Assembly: GCA_019057775.1 (NCBI GenBank)
Contig: JAHLWT010000247.1
Span: 1 to 23,955, forward strand
From: Promethearchaeota archaeon
GTDB lineage: Archaea; Asgardarchaeota; Lokiarchaeia; Sigynarchaeales; SOKP01
DNA: 23,955 nucleotides
Direction of reading: 5' to 3'
Of this stretch, positions 6,868 through 15,360 are shown piece by piece. The notes beneath the pieces are model-generated. The model ran no database searches and was not told the origin of the DNA. It was given only the letters and a program-made list of their open reading frames with translations. Position numbers and translations under genes: made by a program. Position 1 is the stretch's first letter, and each line of letters opens with the position of its first letter.

Positions 6868-9800
6868 TTAAGGTGTTTTTGTTAGTATTCTACCCTTTCT
6901 CTTAAGCACATATATAATTACTACAGCAGCTCCAGCGACAGTAGGAATTACGATCGCTAATGTTAATACAAGACTATCTCCTTCTCCATTTGATGGTTTT
7001 GAAGGCGGAGTATAAGATGCTGTGATCTCGCTGCTGTATAAAGTAGTTGTATTATACTGCCTCAATCCAATATTAAATTCTATGTTCTCATCCCCATCTC
7101 CATGATATTCAAAAAGTAATGTGAAATTGTCTCGTATTACGCCAAATTCGATAGTATTATTGTCTCCTATGGTTGTATCTATTGTCGCAATCTCCATATT
7201 TGGTCCATTGCCATCTATCCATGGAAGTTCTTGCATTAAATAGAGTTCATAATCGGTTATATTTATAGCCTCTACTACTAATTGTGTCCAACTATAAGCA
7301 GTTCCAATACAATTTAAGACAAGATATCCTTCATAATACCCGGTATAATCATCCCAACTTACGATAGTATCATTGAAAGATACAGAAAAATCATAAGGAT
7401 ACGTTGAGTAATTATAGAGTATTGTTTCAGTCACATTAACCAAATTTCCGATTTGCCATGGATATGCTAAAGGTTCATCAGTAATTGTAAACGTCCTTTC
7501 GACATTATAATCCCAATAATTTTCTATCCCGAATTGAATTTCTATTAACCCTTCATATGACCACCCATCTGGAATTATAAGTAATTTATAATATCCCTCT
7601 TCTAATCCCAAAGTAAATGGATCTACTGTAGCCCCAAAAAGCCATTGTTCAACTGAAAAAGTGAGATTCTCAATTTTTTGATAATAAATAAACGAAACAT
7701 CAGTTGGAGCAGTTAATTCCCAATAATCACTATAATCATAGCCACTCTCTCTTACAAGAGCAAAATTTATCTCTCCCTCTAACGATATGCCTGAAAAATT
7801 TAAACTAATTAGGTCAATAAAAGGAATGGTTTCTCCACCACCATCAAAATCATCACCGCAATAAATTTCTAACCAATAAAAATCATCTTCAATGATACCT
7901 GGTATGTCAAAGTCACACCCTCTTTCCCAATTTATATAGTCAGGATCAAAATTATTAATAATCCAACTTCCATTCAATTCAAACTCGTTAGTATTGTCAA
8001 TCAAAGTCCCTATTGAATACCAAGAACCATCATGCCAAACGTAAGGAAATAGATCTGGAGCTCCAGGATTACTACCTAATTGAGAAAAATTAAAATGCAT
8101 TTCTTGGAATTTATCAGACGATGCTAAATATAATGAGTCACCTACATTGGTAAATATTGGAAATGATTGATATTGAGTAGTAGCGTTTGAGGTATAATCA
8201 CTGTATTCACCTGAACTATCGTTATAATAGACTACAGCGGAAGGATCAATTATTGGTGGTATATCTTCCATATATTCAGAGATATCTATCGTCATATTTA
8301 ACCTATATTGCCCTGGATTTACAATATTTATTCCAATGCCTATTCCTTCCTTAAGACTGGAGTAATATTCATCTGGTTCAAATTCAAGGGTAATAAATTG
8401 AGAAGGATTTGTTTCTGGATATGTTAAATAATTGATTGGAATTGGATTATTTTCCCAGGTAAGGAATTTTGAACTGATTTGTACAATTCCATCATATCGG
8501 ATGTCGTTGTTGGCAATAAAGGCGTGATATGTTCCATTCGGTAAATAATAATAGTAGAATGTTTCAGAATCCACTGTTTTTGTTTCAATTGGAGAAATTA
8601 TATCATAACTCTCCATACTCTTTGAATCTTCGTATAAAAATGCAAAAGGTGCTCCTGGTGCGTAAATGGTAGGATTTCCAAATGGTTGTGAGAACAAAGT
8701 ATAGTTAAACATTACAAAAGAGTCTTGTTCAATATCAAATTCTATAGCTTTTCTTTGGTCTCTAGATACTTTAATTGTAGTCAAATCACTTCCAACAGTA
8801 TAATTTAGAACTTTAAACTCACTCAAATACATTGAATATCTATACCACCAAATAATTGTTTCATCGATAAATGAAATATATGCTGAACCAGTCATTGGAA
8901 AAATAATGTCATAAATATCGGCACCTGGAAGTTGATTAGCTATATATCCATTTTCACTAGGCATCCAAAAGTTAACGATGGGAAGGATATCGACATAATC
9001 AATTCCAAGATCAAGCCTGAATAGATCACCTTCTTCTCCACTAATCTCATACCACATGTTTTGCCATTCTAAATCCCATGCATCTTGAGTAGTGGGACTA
9101 TCATCTGGATGTCCTCCAAATGTTAAAGTTTCTATAGGTAATGTAGATACTGGAGAATCTACAAATTCTAATGTTAATTGAGTAGGCTCTGTATAATCAG
9201 CTTTTATTAAAAGTCTATAAGTTCCCTCTTCAGCAGCAACAAATGCAAAATAATGGTAAAGATCAAACGAACCCATAACACTATCATAATCAACTTGGCG
9301 TATATCGACATCTATTAATTTACCTGATGGGGATACTAAAGAAAAATCATCTAGCAGATCAATAGAAGGGTCATCGGTTAACCAGTCGAATTTACAGACC
9401 TTGGGTCCAATTTTACTTATTAAAATATCTATTTGTATTGGTATTGAACTATTTAACCATAGTAAGAGTGGATTTTCTTCAGGCATGACATAATAGTTAA
9501 ACACAGAATTAATGGAGTATGGCGAAAGAGAAACATTGTGAGGATTAAAAGCCGTCACATTCATCCAATTAGCTGCCCATGGATCAATATATCCATTACT
9601 TGTTGGTGTTTCTTTCACATAACTATCAAAATACCAAGGATATAGCAATGAGATATCTTCACCTGGATAAGTAACTGTCTCTGTATCAATAGCACCTCCT
9701 AACCAATTCATCATTACGAATTCACCCTGATTTGATCCTTGAATTGACATTGTAGTATACATGTTAGGTGAAGGTATAAAAACACCATATTGAGTAGGAT

Positions 9801-9942
9801 AATCATCATCGGGGTAAAATGTAGCACCTTCTCCTTGCATATGCATAGCAATACCAGAACTTAGGTTAAAGATATTAAGTAATCCAAATAGTAAGAACAC
9901 TAAAAGTGGAATTAATTTCCTTTTTTTTATTACAGATTTCAT
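6868..9942 (-). CDS. Large membrane-anchored surface protein, unknown function
   Basis: A 1024-residue protein of no recognised family. Residues 1-32 are a signal peptide or signal anchor (KKRK followed by a hydrophobic stretch LIPLLVFLLFGLLNIFNL). Residues about 990-1013 are a single membrane helix followed by KRKGR, so the bulk lies outside the cell with a short cytoplasmic tail. A Pro/Ser/Gly linker (about 978-989) precedes the helix. The ectodomain is acidic, rich in Tyr/Trp/Phe and predicted all-beta. It has about 21 NxS/T sequons, fitting a heavily N-glycosylated surface protein. Three similar strands recur: EEGTYRLLIKADY (238-250), PNGTYHAFIANND (468-480) and EEGYYKLLIIPDG (781-793), each followed by a second strand. 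This suggests repeated beta-sandwich modules like the PPC type. There is no protease, lyase or dockerin motif. The start lacks a Shine-Dalgarno. Confidence 0.88.
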   Translation of the reverse strand: MKSVIKKRKLIPLLVFLLFGLLNIFNLSSGIAMHMQGEGATFYPDDDYPTQYGVFIPSPNMYTTMSIQGSNQGEFVMMNWLGGAIDTETVTYPGEDISLLYPWYFDSYVKETPTSNGYIDPWAANWMNVTAFNPHNVSLSPYSINSVFNYYVMPEENPLLLWLNSSIPIQIDILISKIGPKVCKFDWLTDDPSIDLLDDFSLVSPSGKLIDVDIRQVDYDSVMGSFDLYHYFAFVAAEEGTYRLLIKADYTEPTQLTLEFVDSPVSTLPIETLTFGGHPDDSPTTQDAWDLEWQNMWYEISGEEGDLFRLDLGIDYVDILPIVNFWMPSENGYIANQLPGADIYDIIFPMTGSAYISFIDETIIWWYRYSMYLSEFKVLNYTVGSDLTTIKVSRDQRKAIEFDIEQDSFVMFNYTLFSQPFGNPTIYAPGAPFAFLYEDSKSMESYDIISPIETKTVDSETFYYYYLPNGTYHAFIANNDIRYDGIVQISSKFLTWENNPIPINYLTYPETNPSQFITLEFEPDEYYSSLKEGIGIGINIVNPGQYRLNMTIDISEYMEDIPPIIDPSAVVYYNDSSGEYSDYTSNATTQYQSFPIFTNVGDSLYLASSDKFQEMHFNFSQLGSNPGAPDLFPYVWHDGSWYSIGTLIDNTNEFELNGSWIINNFDPDYINWERGCDFDIPGIIEDDFYWLEIYCGDDFDGGGETIPFIDLISLNFSGISLEGEINFALVRESGYDYSDYWELTAPTDVSFIYYQKIENLTFSVEQWLFGATVDPFTLGLEEGYYKLLIIPDGWSYEGLIEIQFGIENYWDYNVERTFTITDEPLAYPWQIGNLVNVTETILYNYSTYPYDFSVSFNDTIVSWDDYTGYYEGYLVLNCIGTAYSWTQLVVEAINITDYELYLMQELPWIDGNGPNMEIATIDTTIGDNNTIEFGVIRDNFTLLFEYHGDGDENIEFNIGLRQYNTTTLYSSEITASYTPPSKPSNGEGDSLVLTLAIVIPTVAGAAVVIIYVLKRKGRILTKTP

Positions 9943-9968
9943 TTTTTTTCATTTTTTATTTTTAAATT

Positions 9969-10020
9969 ATGATCTCTGTGATCAATGATCTAGTATCTAG
10001 CTATCTGCTTATTTAAATTT
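9969..10020 (-). promoter_or_regulatory. Probable promoter region of the surface-protein gene
   Basis: AAATTTAAAT (10011-10020) is a TATA-like element about 70 bp before the ATG at 9942. Between it and the gene lie three GATC (9971, 9980, 9987) and two CTAG (9990, 9997) tetramers within 30 bp, forming overlapping short palindromes. These may be an operator or chance. Confidence 0.25.
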
Positions 10021-10167
10021 GAGTTAAGTCTTTATTTACATTTTCTTTAACATTTTAATCTTTAAGGAAAATCACTTAAATTTATTAGTAAAATGCGTTG
10101 TTGTATTATTATCCGATTTTATTCAATTTTAAATTAAAAAGAATAGCAAAAAAGAGAGGATTAATGT

Positions 10168-10656
10168 ATGGGAAGTGGTGAGTCAACTCCTTTTGTTGCG
10201 GGATCAAAATCACAGACAGGTAAATCACCGGTAGATTACTTTAGTTGGGGCCATGTTGATTTAGGAATCTGTAGCTTTCTTTTATTAAGTTTGATAAATT
10301 GTCTACCAAGCTATTTTGAAGATGAGTTAATATATTTTATACCATATTGGCTAATGTTGGTATTGGTATTTGTGGTAGCAATCTTTTGGGAAATTATCGA
10401 AAACACCTTATTCGTAAAATTAGGTATTAAATTTGAAGGACGCCGAGATTCTTTACAAAACGCAACCTGGGATGTTATCTTTGGGATCGTTGGAGGAATT
10501 GCTGCGTGGGGTTTAAAAGGGATTCTTGTAAATATCTTTGGAGTAGCGAATAACAGTATTCCTCAATATGTTCAGTACTTTTATATAGTAGGGATTGTAT
10601 CGTTTGTGGTAATTTTAATTTGCTTTTTTATTGGACGAGCAACAACTAAAGATTAG
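10168..10656 (+). CDS. Four-helix integral membrane protein, unknown function
   Basis: A 162-residue polytopic protein with hydrophobic segments at about 30-48, 58-77, 101-122 and 136-156. Polar residues stand out: H29 in the first helix (WGHVD), WEIIEN (74-79) at the end of the second, and DSLQNATWDV (94-103) leading into the third. The WExxEN plus D-S-x-x-N-x-x-x-D layout resembles DUF2585/YjdF or VanZ-like small membrane proteins, but I cannot assign it with confidence. The start at 10168 is set by a GAGAGGA ribosome site at 10154-10160. An ATG 4 bp earlier is out of frame and quickly closed. It stands alone, divergent from the surface-protein gene and convergent with the activator operon. 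Confidence 0.85.
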   Translation: MGSGESTPFVAGSKSQTGKSPVDYFSWGHVDLGICSFLLLSLINCLPSYFEDELIYFIPYWLMLVLVFVVAIFWEIIENTLFVKLGIKFEGRRDSLQNATWDVIFGIVGGIAAWGLKGILVNIFGVANNSIPQYVQYFYIVGIVSFVVILICFFIGRATTKD

Positions 10657-10669
10657 ATAATTAAATACT

Positions 10670-10684
10670 TTTATTTTTTTTTCT
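10670..10684 (+). terminator. Oligo-T terminator of the membrane-protein gene
   Basis: A T-rich tract containing nine consecutive T residues begins about 14 bp after the TAG at 10654-10656, as expected for archaeal termination. Confidence 0.4.
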
Positions 10685-10716
10685 TGATTTAGCACTTATC
10701 AATTTATTATATTGGT

Positions 10717-11493
10717 TTAAGTTTCGAGAGCAAATAGTGCTGCTCCAATAGCACCAATTAATTGTGGAGTTGGTGGAACTAAAACGTCTGCTCCTGTTTC
10801 CCTTTCTAAAATCTCTCTGATGATATTATTATGAGCGATAAGTCCACCAGTTACAACTAATGTTCCCTCTAATTCAGCCATTTCAATCACTCTTCTAATG
10901 ACTGATTCAAAAGCACTCTTTATCAGATCTTCAACTTTTTCTCCCTCTTTTATACGAGTAAGGATTTCCGTTTTAGCAAAAACAGTACAAAAACTTCCAA
11001 GTGGCGTACTATTTGTAGATTTCAAAGCGATACTATTTAATTCACTCAAAGGGATATCAAGCCGATAAGCAATCTCTTCCAAAAAGACACCTGTCCCAGC
11101 AGCACACTTTCGATTCATCTTGAACCTTACAATTTTTCCGTTTTCATTTAGTTTAATAACTTTTGTGTCCTGACCTCCGATATCAATGATGGTAACTTTT
11201 TTAGGAAAATAGTGATAAACTCCTTTTGCATGACAACTAATTTCAGTTTTCGTAGAATCTGCAAAAGTTACATTATCTCTTCCAAATCCAGTTGCTGTTA
11301 TAAAATTTATCGCAGATTGCGATATCGATGCATTTAAAAGGAGACTATCAAAAACTAATTTACTTAAACTCCCAAGAGAAGTACCAGTGCGCTTAATGAA
11401 GGAATTCACAATCTCTTTTTTATTATTTATAATGACTGATTTAACATAGGATGTTCCGACATCAATACCTACAAAATATTTATCATCTGTCAT
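10717..11493 (-). CDS. BcrA/BadF/HgdC-type ATPase, activator of a 2-hydroxyacyl-CoA dehydratase or benzoyl-CoA reductase
   Basis: A 258-residue ASKHA-fold ATPase, the normal length for HgdC/HadI. It shows GIDVGTSYVKSVII (phosphate 1), IDIGGQDTKVIK (phosphate 2), NRKCAAGTG with C130, SFCTVFAKTEI with C169, and VVTGGLIAHN (adenosine motif). C130 and C169 match the Cys pair that holds one [4Fe-4S] cluster between the two monomers. Such proteins use two ATP to fire one low-potential electron into a partner Fe-S enzyme. The only partner-type protein in this window is the BcrB-like subunit at 19127-20353. It is the last gene of operon A, 41 bp after the PanE-family gene, an arrangement that recalls hydroxyacid dehydrogenase plus dehydratase activator sets. 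No clear ribosome site is seen. Confidence 0.9.
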   Translation of the reverse strand: MTDDKYFVGIDVGTSYVKSVIINNKKEIVNSFIKRTGTSLGSLSKLVFDSLLLNASISQSAINFITATGFGRDNVTFADSTKTEISCHAKGVYHYFPKKVTIIDIGGQDTKVIKLNENGKIVRFKMNRKCAAGTGVFLEEIAYRLDIPLSELNSIALKSTNSTPLGSFCTVFAKTEILTRIKEGEKVEDLIKSAFESVIRRVIEMAELEGTLVVTGGLIAHNNIIREILERETGADVLVPPTPQLIGAIGAALFALET

Positions 11494-11534
11494 AGTTCCA
11501 TTAAAAAGTTCTCATATATTCGCAGTTGTACTGA

Positions 11535-12479
11535 TCAAGGATTAACAGAAGGGAGTTCACAACCTTTAATCAAGGAAACAAAAATGTTATTAATTGGTGT
11601 TGGAATTCCTGCGATTTTTCCATACTCTACTATTTTTCCATTGAGAAAGTCTATTTCTGATGGATTTCCCCTCTCTATATCTGCTTGCATTGAAACTTTA
11701 TGGTGCCCTGCTTTATCCAGATAATTTATACAATAGTCTAAAAATCCTGGTCCAAATTCAATACCTCTTGCTCGTGCAACTTCAATTCCTTCAATCATTA
11801 ATGCTCTTGCAAGATCTCTGGTTTCCTTGAATTCCATCATCTGTTTCATCGTTTTTCTTGTTGTAACACATATAGGGCTCATTGTGTTAAGTATAGCCTT
11901 TTCCCATTCATATTTTTTAATATCTGGAGTAAATTCAGTTTCTAATCCTGCTTTGGTTATGATCTCTGCTAATTTCTTAGCCTTCTCTTCAGCTACGGAT
12001 GATAAAATACCTATACGATTAGGAGCATTAAAGAAGGACATCCGTATTATTCCCGGAAAAACTAAATTTCCAGCATAATTCACAACAATTCGTATTGAAT
12101 TCTCTTTCCCAAAAAAATCTGCAATAATTTCTTCTGTACCTAAACCGTTCTGTAAACTAATTAGATGAGTATTTGGTTTTACAACTTTTTTAATTTGTGG
12201 TAAGATACTCTTAAGAAGAGACGCTTTAACTGCAATAAATAGAGTATCTACATCTTTATGCTGAAGTTCATCAATAGAGTAACATATATTTTCTGGAGAG
12301 AATTTTACCTTGCATTCTCGTAAATTTGTTAATATAAGTCCATTATTTTTTATTTCATCCATGTGCCCTTTAAATTTATCAACAAGAATCACATCATAAC
12401 CCAATTTAGCAAGGTGGGCTGCCATTATTCCTCCAGTTGGTCCCACACCAACAATTCCGAACTTTGGATCTTCAAACAT
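11535..12479 (-). CDS. Ketopantoate reductase (ApbA/PanE)-family NAD(P)H-dependent 2-oxoacid reductase
   Basis: A 314-residue protein with the PanE layout: an N-terminal Rossmann loop GVGPTGG (11-17), SLQNGLGTEE (108-117), K194 in EWEKAILNTMSP, and SMQADIERGNPSEIDFLNG with E275. The catalytic Lys and Glu are both kept, so the enzyme should be active. Members reduce 2-oxo acids to (R)-2-hydroxy acids. Some reduce ketopantoate for CoA synthesis, and others act as D-2-hydroxyisocaproate or D-2-hydroxyisovalerate dehydrogenases. Its place between a ferredoxin/AOR pair and a dehydratase-type activator, not near pantothenate genes, makes a catabolic 2-hydroxyacid role more likely. This is inference. 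The upstream ferredoxin gene ends 31 bp before it. Confidence 0.88.
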   Translation of the reverse strand: MFEDPKFGIVGVGPTGGIMAAHLAKLGYDVILVDKFKGHMDEIKNNGLILTNLRECKVKFSPENICYSIDELQHKDVDTLFIAVKASLLKSILPQIKKVVKPNTHLISLQNGLGTEEIIADFFGKENSIRIVVNYAGNLVFPGIIRMSFFNAPNRIGILSSVAEEKAKKLAEIITKAGLETEFTPDIKKYEWEKAILNTMSPICVTTRKTMKQMMEFKETRDLARALMIEGIEVARARGIEFGPGFLDYCINYLDKAGHHKVSMQADIERGNPSEIDFLNGKIVEYGKIAGIPTPINNIFVSLIKGCELPSVNP

Positions 12480-12510
12480 TTTTATTTCTCTATCAAATTC
12501 TATTTATTTC

Positions 12511-12999
12511 TTATATTGATACATCTAATAATTTCTTCATCAATTCAGTTAGTCTCCCTGCGGCAACTCTTCTTTTCCTTAGATTAATAGTATTAGCATC
12601 TATATATTGTAATGCGCTAGGGATGCAAAATTTCACACAAATGGGATCTCCATCACATAAATCACATTTTAAAATTTCTCGATTTTTCCCAATACCCACT
12701 CCTCCAAAGGGACAAAACATTACACATAATTTACATCCTACGCATAAATCTTTATTAATAAGTAGCGCTCCTGTCTTATCATCTCTTTTCACGGCATTCA
12801 TAGGGCATACAGTTTCACAAATTGGAGTATCACATTGTTGACAGATCATTGGAACATATAAACCAGACGTTTCCCATTTTACTATATGTATTCTTGCTAG
12901 AGAGGTATTACTCACTCTTTCATGATGGACAGAACATGCAATCTCACATAATCGACATCCTGTGCATTTTTCTTGATCAATAAATAAGATTTTTTGCAT
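12511..12999 (-). CDS. Polyferredoxin electron-transfer subunit (HycB/AorA type, four [4Fe-4S])
   Basis: A 162-residue protein with sixteen Cys in four sets: C12/C15/C18/C22, C53/C56/C61/C65, C86/C89/C92/C96 and C112/C115/C121/C125. The CxxCxxxxCxxxC sets are typical of the HycB/DmsB/CooF family, and AorA is the small subunit of some tungsten aldehyde oxidoreductases. It lies directly downstream of the AOR-family gene: 13 bp separate the AOR stop from its ATG, with a GAGAGGT ribosome site in the gap. It is therefore the likely electron carrier for that enzyme, passing electrons to or from ferredoxin or another partner. The C-terminal 25 residues are basic and without Cys. No signal peptide is present, so it is cytoplasmic. 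Confidence 0.92.
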   Translation of the reverse strand: MQKILFIDQEKCTGCRLCEIACSVHHERVSNTSLARIHIVKWETSGLYVPMICQQCDTPICETVCPMNAVKRDDKTGALLINKDLCVGCKLCVMFCPFGGVGIGKNREILKCDLCDGDPICVKFCIPSALQYIDANTINLRKRRVAAGRLTELMKKLLDVSI

Positions 13000-13012
13000 T
13001 TTAACTACCTCT

Positions 13013-14794
13013 CTATAATATTGGAGATTGTTCTTTTATTAGTCCGAGTTTTTGAATTGTTTCCTTAGTAGGAATCCCGTTTTCATCCCAACCATAAAGA
13101 GTATAATACTCATCTAACATTTTTTCAAATTTCTCTTTATCTATTTTTCTATCTCTAATCCTTGGAAGACCAATTGGGGTTGCTTCTTTGAAATATCTCT
13201 CTGGTAACCTATCATCTTTTCTTGAAAAACCTTCTCTATTATTAAACATTCTCTCAAGAGTATAAATTCTTTCACCAATTTCCATAAGTTGAGCAACTGT
13301 ATATTCCATACCAGAAACTAATTTAATTAGTTTTGTAAACTCCTCCCATTTTGGAGCATGAACAGCTAGAAAAACAGTTTGAAACTTGCATATGCCAAGC
13401 GAATCAGTTACTGCGTACAAGAGTTCTTGCCAATACACCATTCTTGGCTTCCCATCATAAGATCGATAATCTGAAGATATTGGACCACCATATATTTCCT
13501 CCAAAAAGTCTTCGGGTAATCCATAGAGATCGATAGCAGGCCTACCTCTCAAGTGGTCGGCACCTCTAGTTGAGGTTGTAATACCTAAAGCTAGACTGGG
13601 AGTAGGTCGCTCATCTGAATGTAAGTTACTCATACCTTTTACTTCAATTGCATAATATTTAGATTCCTCTCCAAACTTATCGATTGCTACCTTAAATCCA
13701 TCAGCAAGTATATTAGCAAGTGTTCCTTCTCTAAATGTAATTTTTTTTATGAGTTCCAAGACAACATCTTCGTTCCCCCATTCAAGTCTTAAGCCTTCTG
13801 TCATTTCTTCAGTGAGGATCCCTTTTTCATAGAGTTCCATTGCCCAGGCAATAAGTCCTCCAGTTTCTAATGTATCTATTCCGTACTTGTTTACTAAGTG
13901 ATTTGCTACAAGTATAGTTTCCATACTTTTGCAGTCTACCATTGTCCCAAAGGCACCTAATGAAGTATACTCTGGACCTTCTGCAAAAATTGGCGCAAAT
14001 GCTCCTTCTTTTAGGACATAACGATGACGACAGCTCACAGGGCACCCAAAACAACCAGACATCCCAATGGTATATTTATCCATTTCTTCAGGTTCAAGGT
14101 CCCATCCCTGTTCTAATTGGTTTAATTGAAAATTCCTAGTTCGAATCAATCCAGTAGTATTTGTGGTGCTATAAATTATAAGTGTACCCCATTTAGATGC
14201 TGCTCTTGAATATCGATTCTTCATAACCATATCGATCATTTCTTTACAGTAATCTAGAAGTTCTACTGGATTGGCAAATTCTATATCTAAAGTTCCCTTA
14301 GCCGCAATTGCTTTCAAATTCTTCGATCCCATAACACATCCCATCCCAGTACGTCCTGCGGAATTTTTCATTCCGGTTCTTACGTTTGCGAATCTTACAA
14401 GGTTTTCACCAGCTGGACCAATTACTAAGGATTTGATTTCTTCATCTCCATGTTCAGAACGGATAAGGGACTGTGTTTTAAATGTATCCTTCCCCCAAAG
14501 ATAACTAGCGTCTAAAATTTCGATTTCCTCATCATGTATCCAGAGATACACAGGTTTCTCAGCCTTTCCTGTAATTACTAAATGATCGAATCCTGCCATT
14601 CTTAATTCTGGGGCAAAGAAGCCGCCAATGTTAGAATCACCAATTCCCCCTGTTAGGGGAGATTTCGCGGCTATATCACAACGCCCACTCCCGAGAGCTG
14701 GAATTCCTGTGAGTAAACCCGTTCCTATAAGAAGTATGTTTTCTGAGCTTAGAGGATCAATTCCAGGAGGTAAATGATTATAAAGGAGATACAT
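13013..14794 (-). CDS. Aldehyde:ferredoxin oxidoreductase-family tungsten enzyme
   Basis: 593 residues are read from the first ATG, which lacks the usual N-terminal 35-40 residues. It carries AAKSPLTGGIGDSNIGG (42-58), the cluster ligands C248xxC251xxxC255 with the distal C469 in DSLGICKF, and STRGADHLRG (408-417). These are the AOR signatures for a bis-pterin tungsten site and one [4Fe-4S]. AOR enzymes interconvert acids and aldehydes with ferredoxin; the related BamB reduces benzoyl-CoA, and here the substrate is unknown. The frame upstream of the ATG encodes the missing conserved start (KIAYIDLSSGKI ... QYLGGRG), so the true protein is about 630 residues, but no ATG, GTG or TTG lies there. 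It is the first gene of operon A, followed by its ferredoxin subunit. A MoaD-like gene about 2 kb away fits tungstopterin synthesis. Confidence 0.92.
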   Translation of the reverse strand: MYLLYNHLPPGIDPLSSENILLIGTGLLTGIPALGSGRCDIAAKSPLTGGIGDSNIGGFFAPELRMAGFDHLVITGKAEKPVYLWIHDEEIEILDASYLWGKDTFKTQSLIRSEHGDEEIKSLVIGPAGENLVRFANVRTGMKNSAGRTGMGCVMGSKNLKAIAAKGTLDIEFANPVELLDYCKEMIDMVMKNRYSRAASKWGTLIIYSTTNTTGLIRTRNFQLNQLEQGWDLEPEEMDKYTIGMSGCFGCPVSCRHRYVLKEGAFAPIFAEGPEYTSLGAFGTMVDCKSMETILVANHLVNKYGIDTLETGGLIAWAMELYEKGILTEEMTEGLRLEWGNEDVVLELIKKITFREGTLANILADGFKVAIDKFGEESKYYAIEVKGMSNLHSDERPTPSLALGITTSTRGADHLRGRPAIDLYGLPEDFLEEIYGGPISSDYRSYDGKPRMVYWQELLYAVTDSLGICKFQTVFLAVHAPKWEEFTKLIKLVSGMEYTVAQLMEIGERIYTLERMFNNREGFSRKDDRLPERYFKEATPIGLPRIRDRKIDKEKFEKMLDEYYTLYGWDENGIPTKETIQKLGLIKEQSPIL

Positions 14795-14920
14795 ATTTAT
14801 GCCCCTACCGCCTAAGTATTGCTCTCGAACTTTTTTTGGGATTTCTTTTTTAGTTATTTTTCCGCTAGATAAATCAATATAAGCAATTTTTTTCTTCCAG
14901 ACGATTATTATTCCCCTCCC
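14795..14920 (-). other. In-frame N-terminal extension of the AOR gene with strong ribosome site but no canonical start codon
   Basis: Reading on from the ATG at 14794 towards higher coordinates, the same frame encodes KKKIAYIDLSSGKITKKEIP and YLGGRGIN. This is the standard beginning of AOR proteins, including the GGRG pterin-contact region. A GGGAGGGG Shine-Dalgarno lies at 14913-14920, right after an in-frame TAA (14921-14923). The only codons at a proper start distance are ATA (14906-14908) and ATC (14903-14905). Confidence 0.65.
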
Positions 14921-14983
14921 TTATATCTTCTCGCTAAATCTTGATTCTTTCATTATTTCATATTTGGAGTAAATTCTCTCCAT
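14921..14983 (-). other. Possible 20-codon leader ORF ahead of the AOR gene
   Basis: An ATG at 14983 opens a 20-codon frame (starting MERIYSKYEI) that ends at the TAA directly before the GGGAGGGG ribosome site. It is in the same frame as the AOR gene. It could be a leader peptide coupling translation to a weak start, or chance. The DNA at 14965-14982 also forms a TGGAG...CTCCA inverted repeat. Confidence 0.25.
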
Positions 14984-15188
14984 ATTTTCAGTGTTAAATG
15001 ATTCAAAAAGAAATTTTTTTAATAGTAAAAATACAAAACATTAAACGATTCACAAATAATCCATTAGATTTAAATAATCTCAACGAAAAACTAATAATTA
15101 ACGAATTAATTTAAAATTTTGTAGTGGAAATCGTCTAGTGGGAATTTATTACCACATTAGAAAAATAATAAGAAGATGAGATTCATCC

Positions 15189-15347
15189 ATGAGTGAAATT
15201 TCCAAGTGCAGGTGCTTAAATTGTTTAGAACGCTTTCCTATCGAATCAAACGTAAAAGAAGCTACATGTCCTAATTGTAAAATAAAATACAGAGTATCTT
15301 GGCCCTGGCCAGGTCAACCCAAGATTCGTGGTTTAGCGAAAAAGTAA
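15189..15347 (+). CDS. Small zinc-ribbon protein (52 aa)
   Basis: A 52-residue frame from the ATG at 15189 to the TAA at 15345-15347. It contains CRCLNC (C7, C9, C12) and CPNC (C27, C30) around a short basic/hydrophobic hairpin, and ends in WPWPGQPKIRGLAKK. The two Cys knuckles 15 residues apart are those of a rubredoxin-type zinc ribbon (Cx2C...Cx2C). Such tiny ribbons often bind nucleic acid or a larger partner. It is convergent with the CCG-protein gene, whose stop is 13 bp away, and divergent from the AOR operon. Two copies of TAGTGGnAAT (15122-15131 and 15136-15145) lie 45-70 bp upstream. The composition and Cys pattern make it a credible gene despite its size. Confidence 0.65.
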   Translation: MSEISKCRCLNCLERFPIESNVKEATCPNCKIKYRVSWPWPGQPKIRGLAKK

Positions 15348-15360
15348 TTATAGTTCCTAG

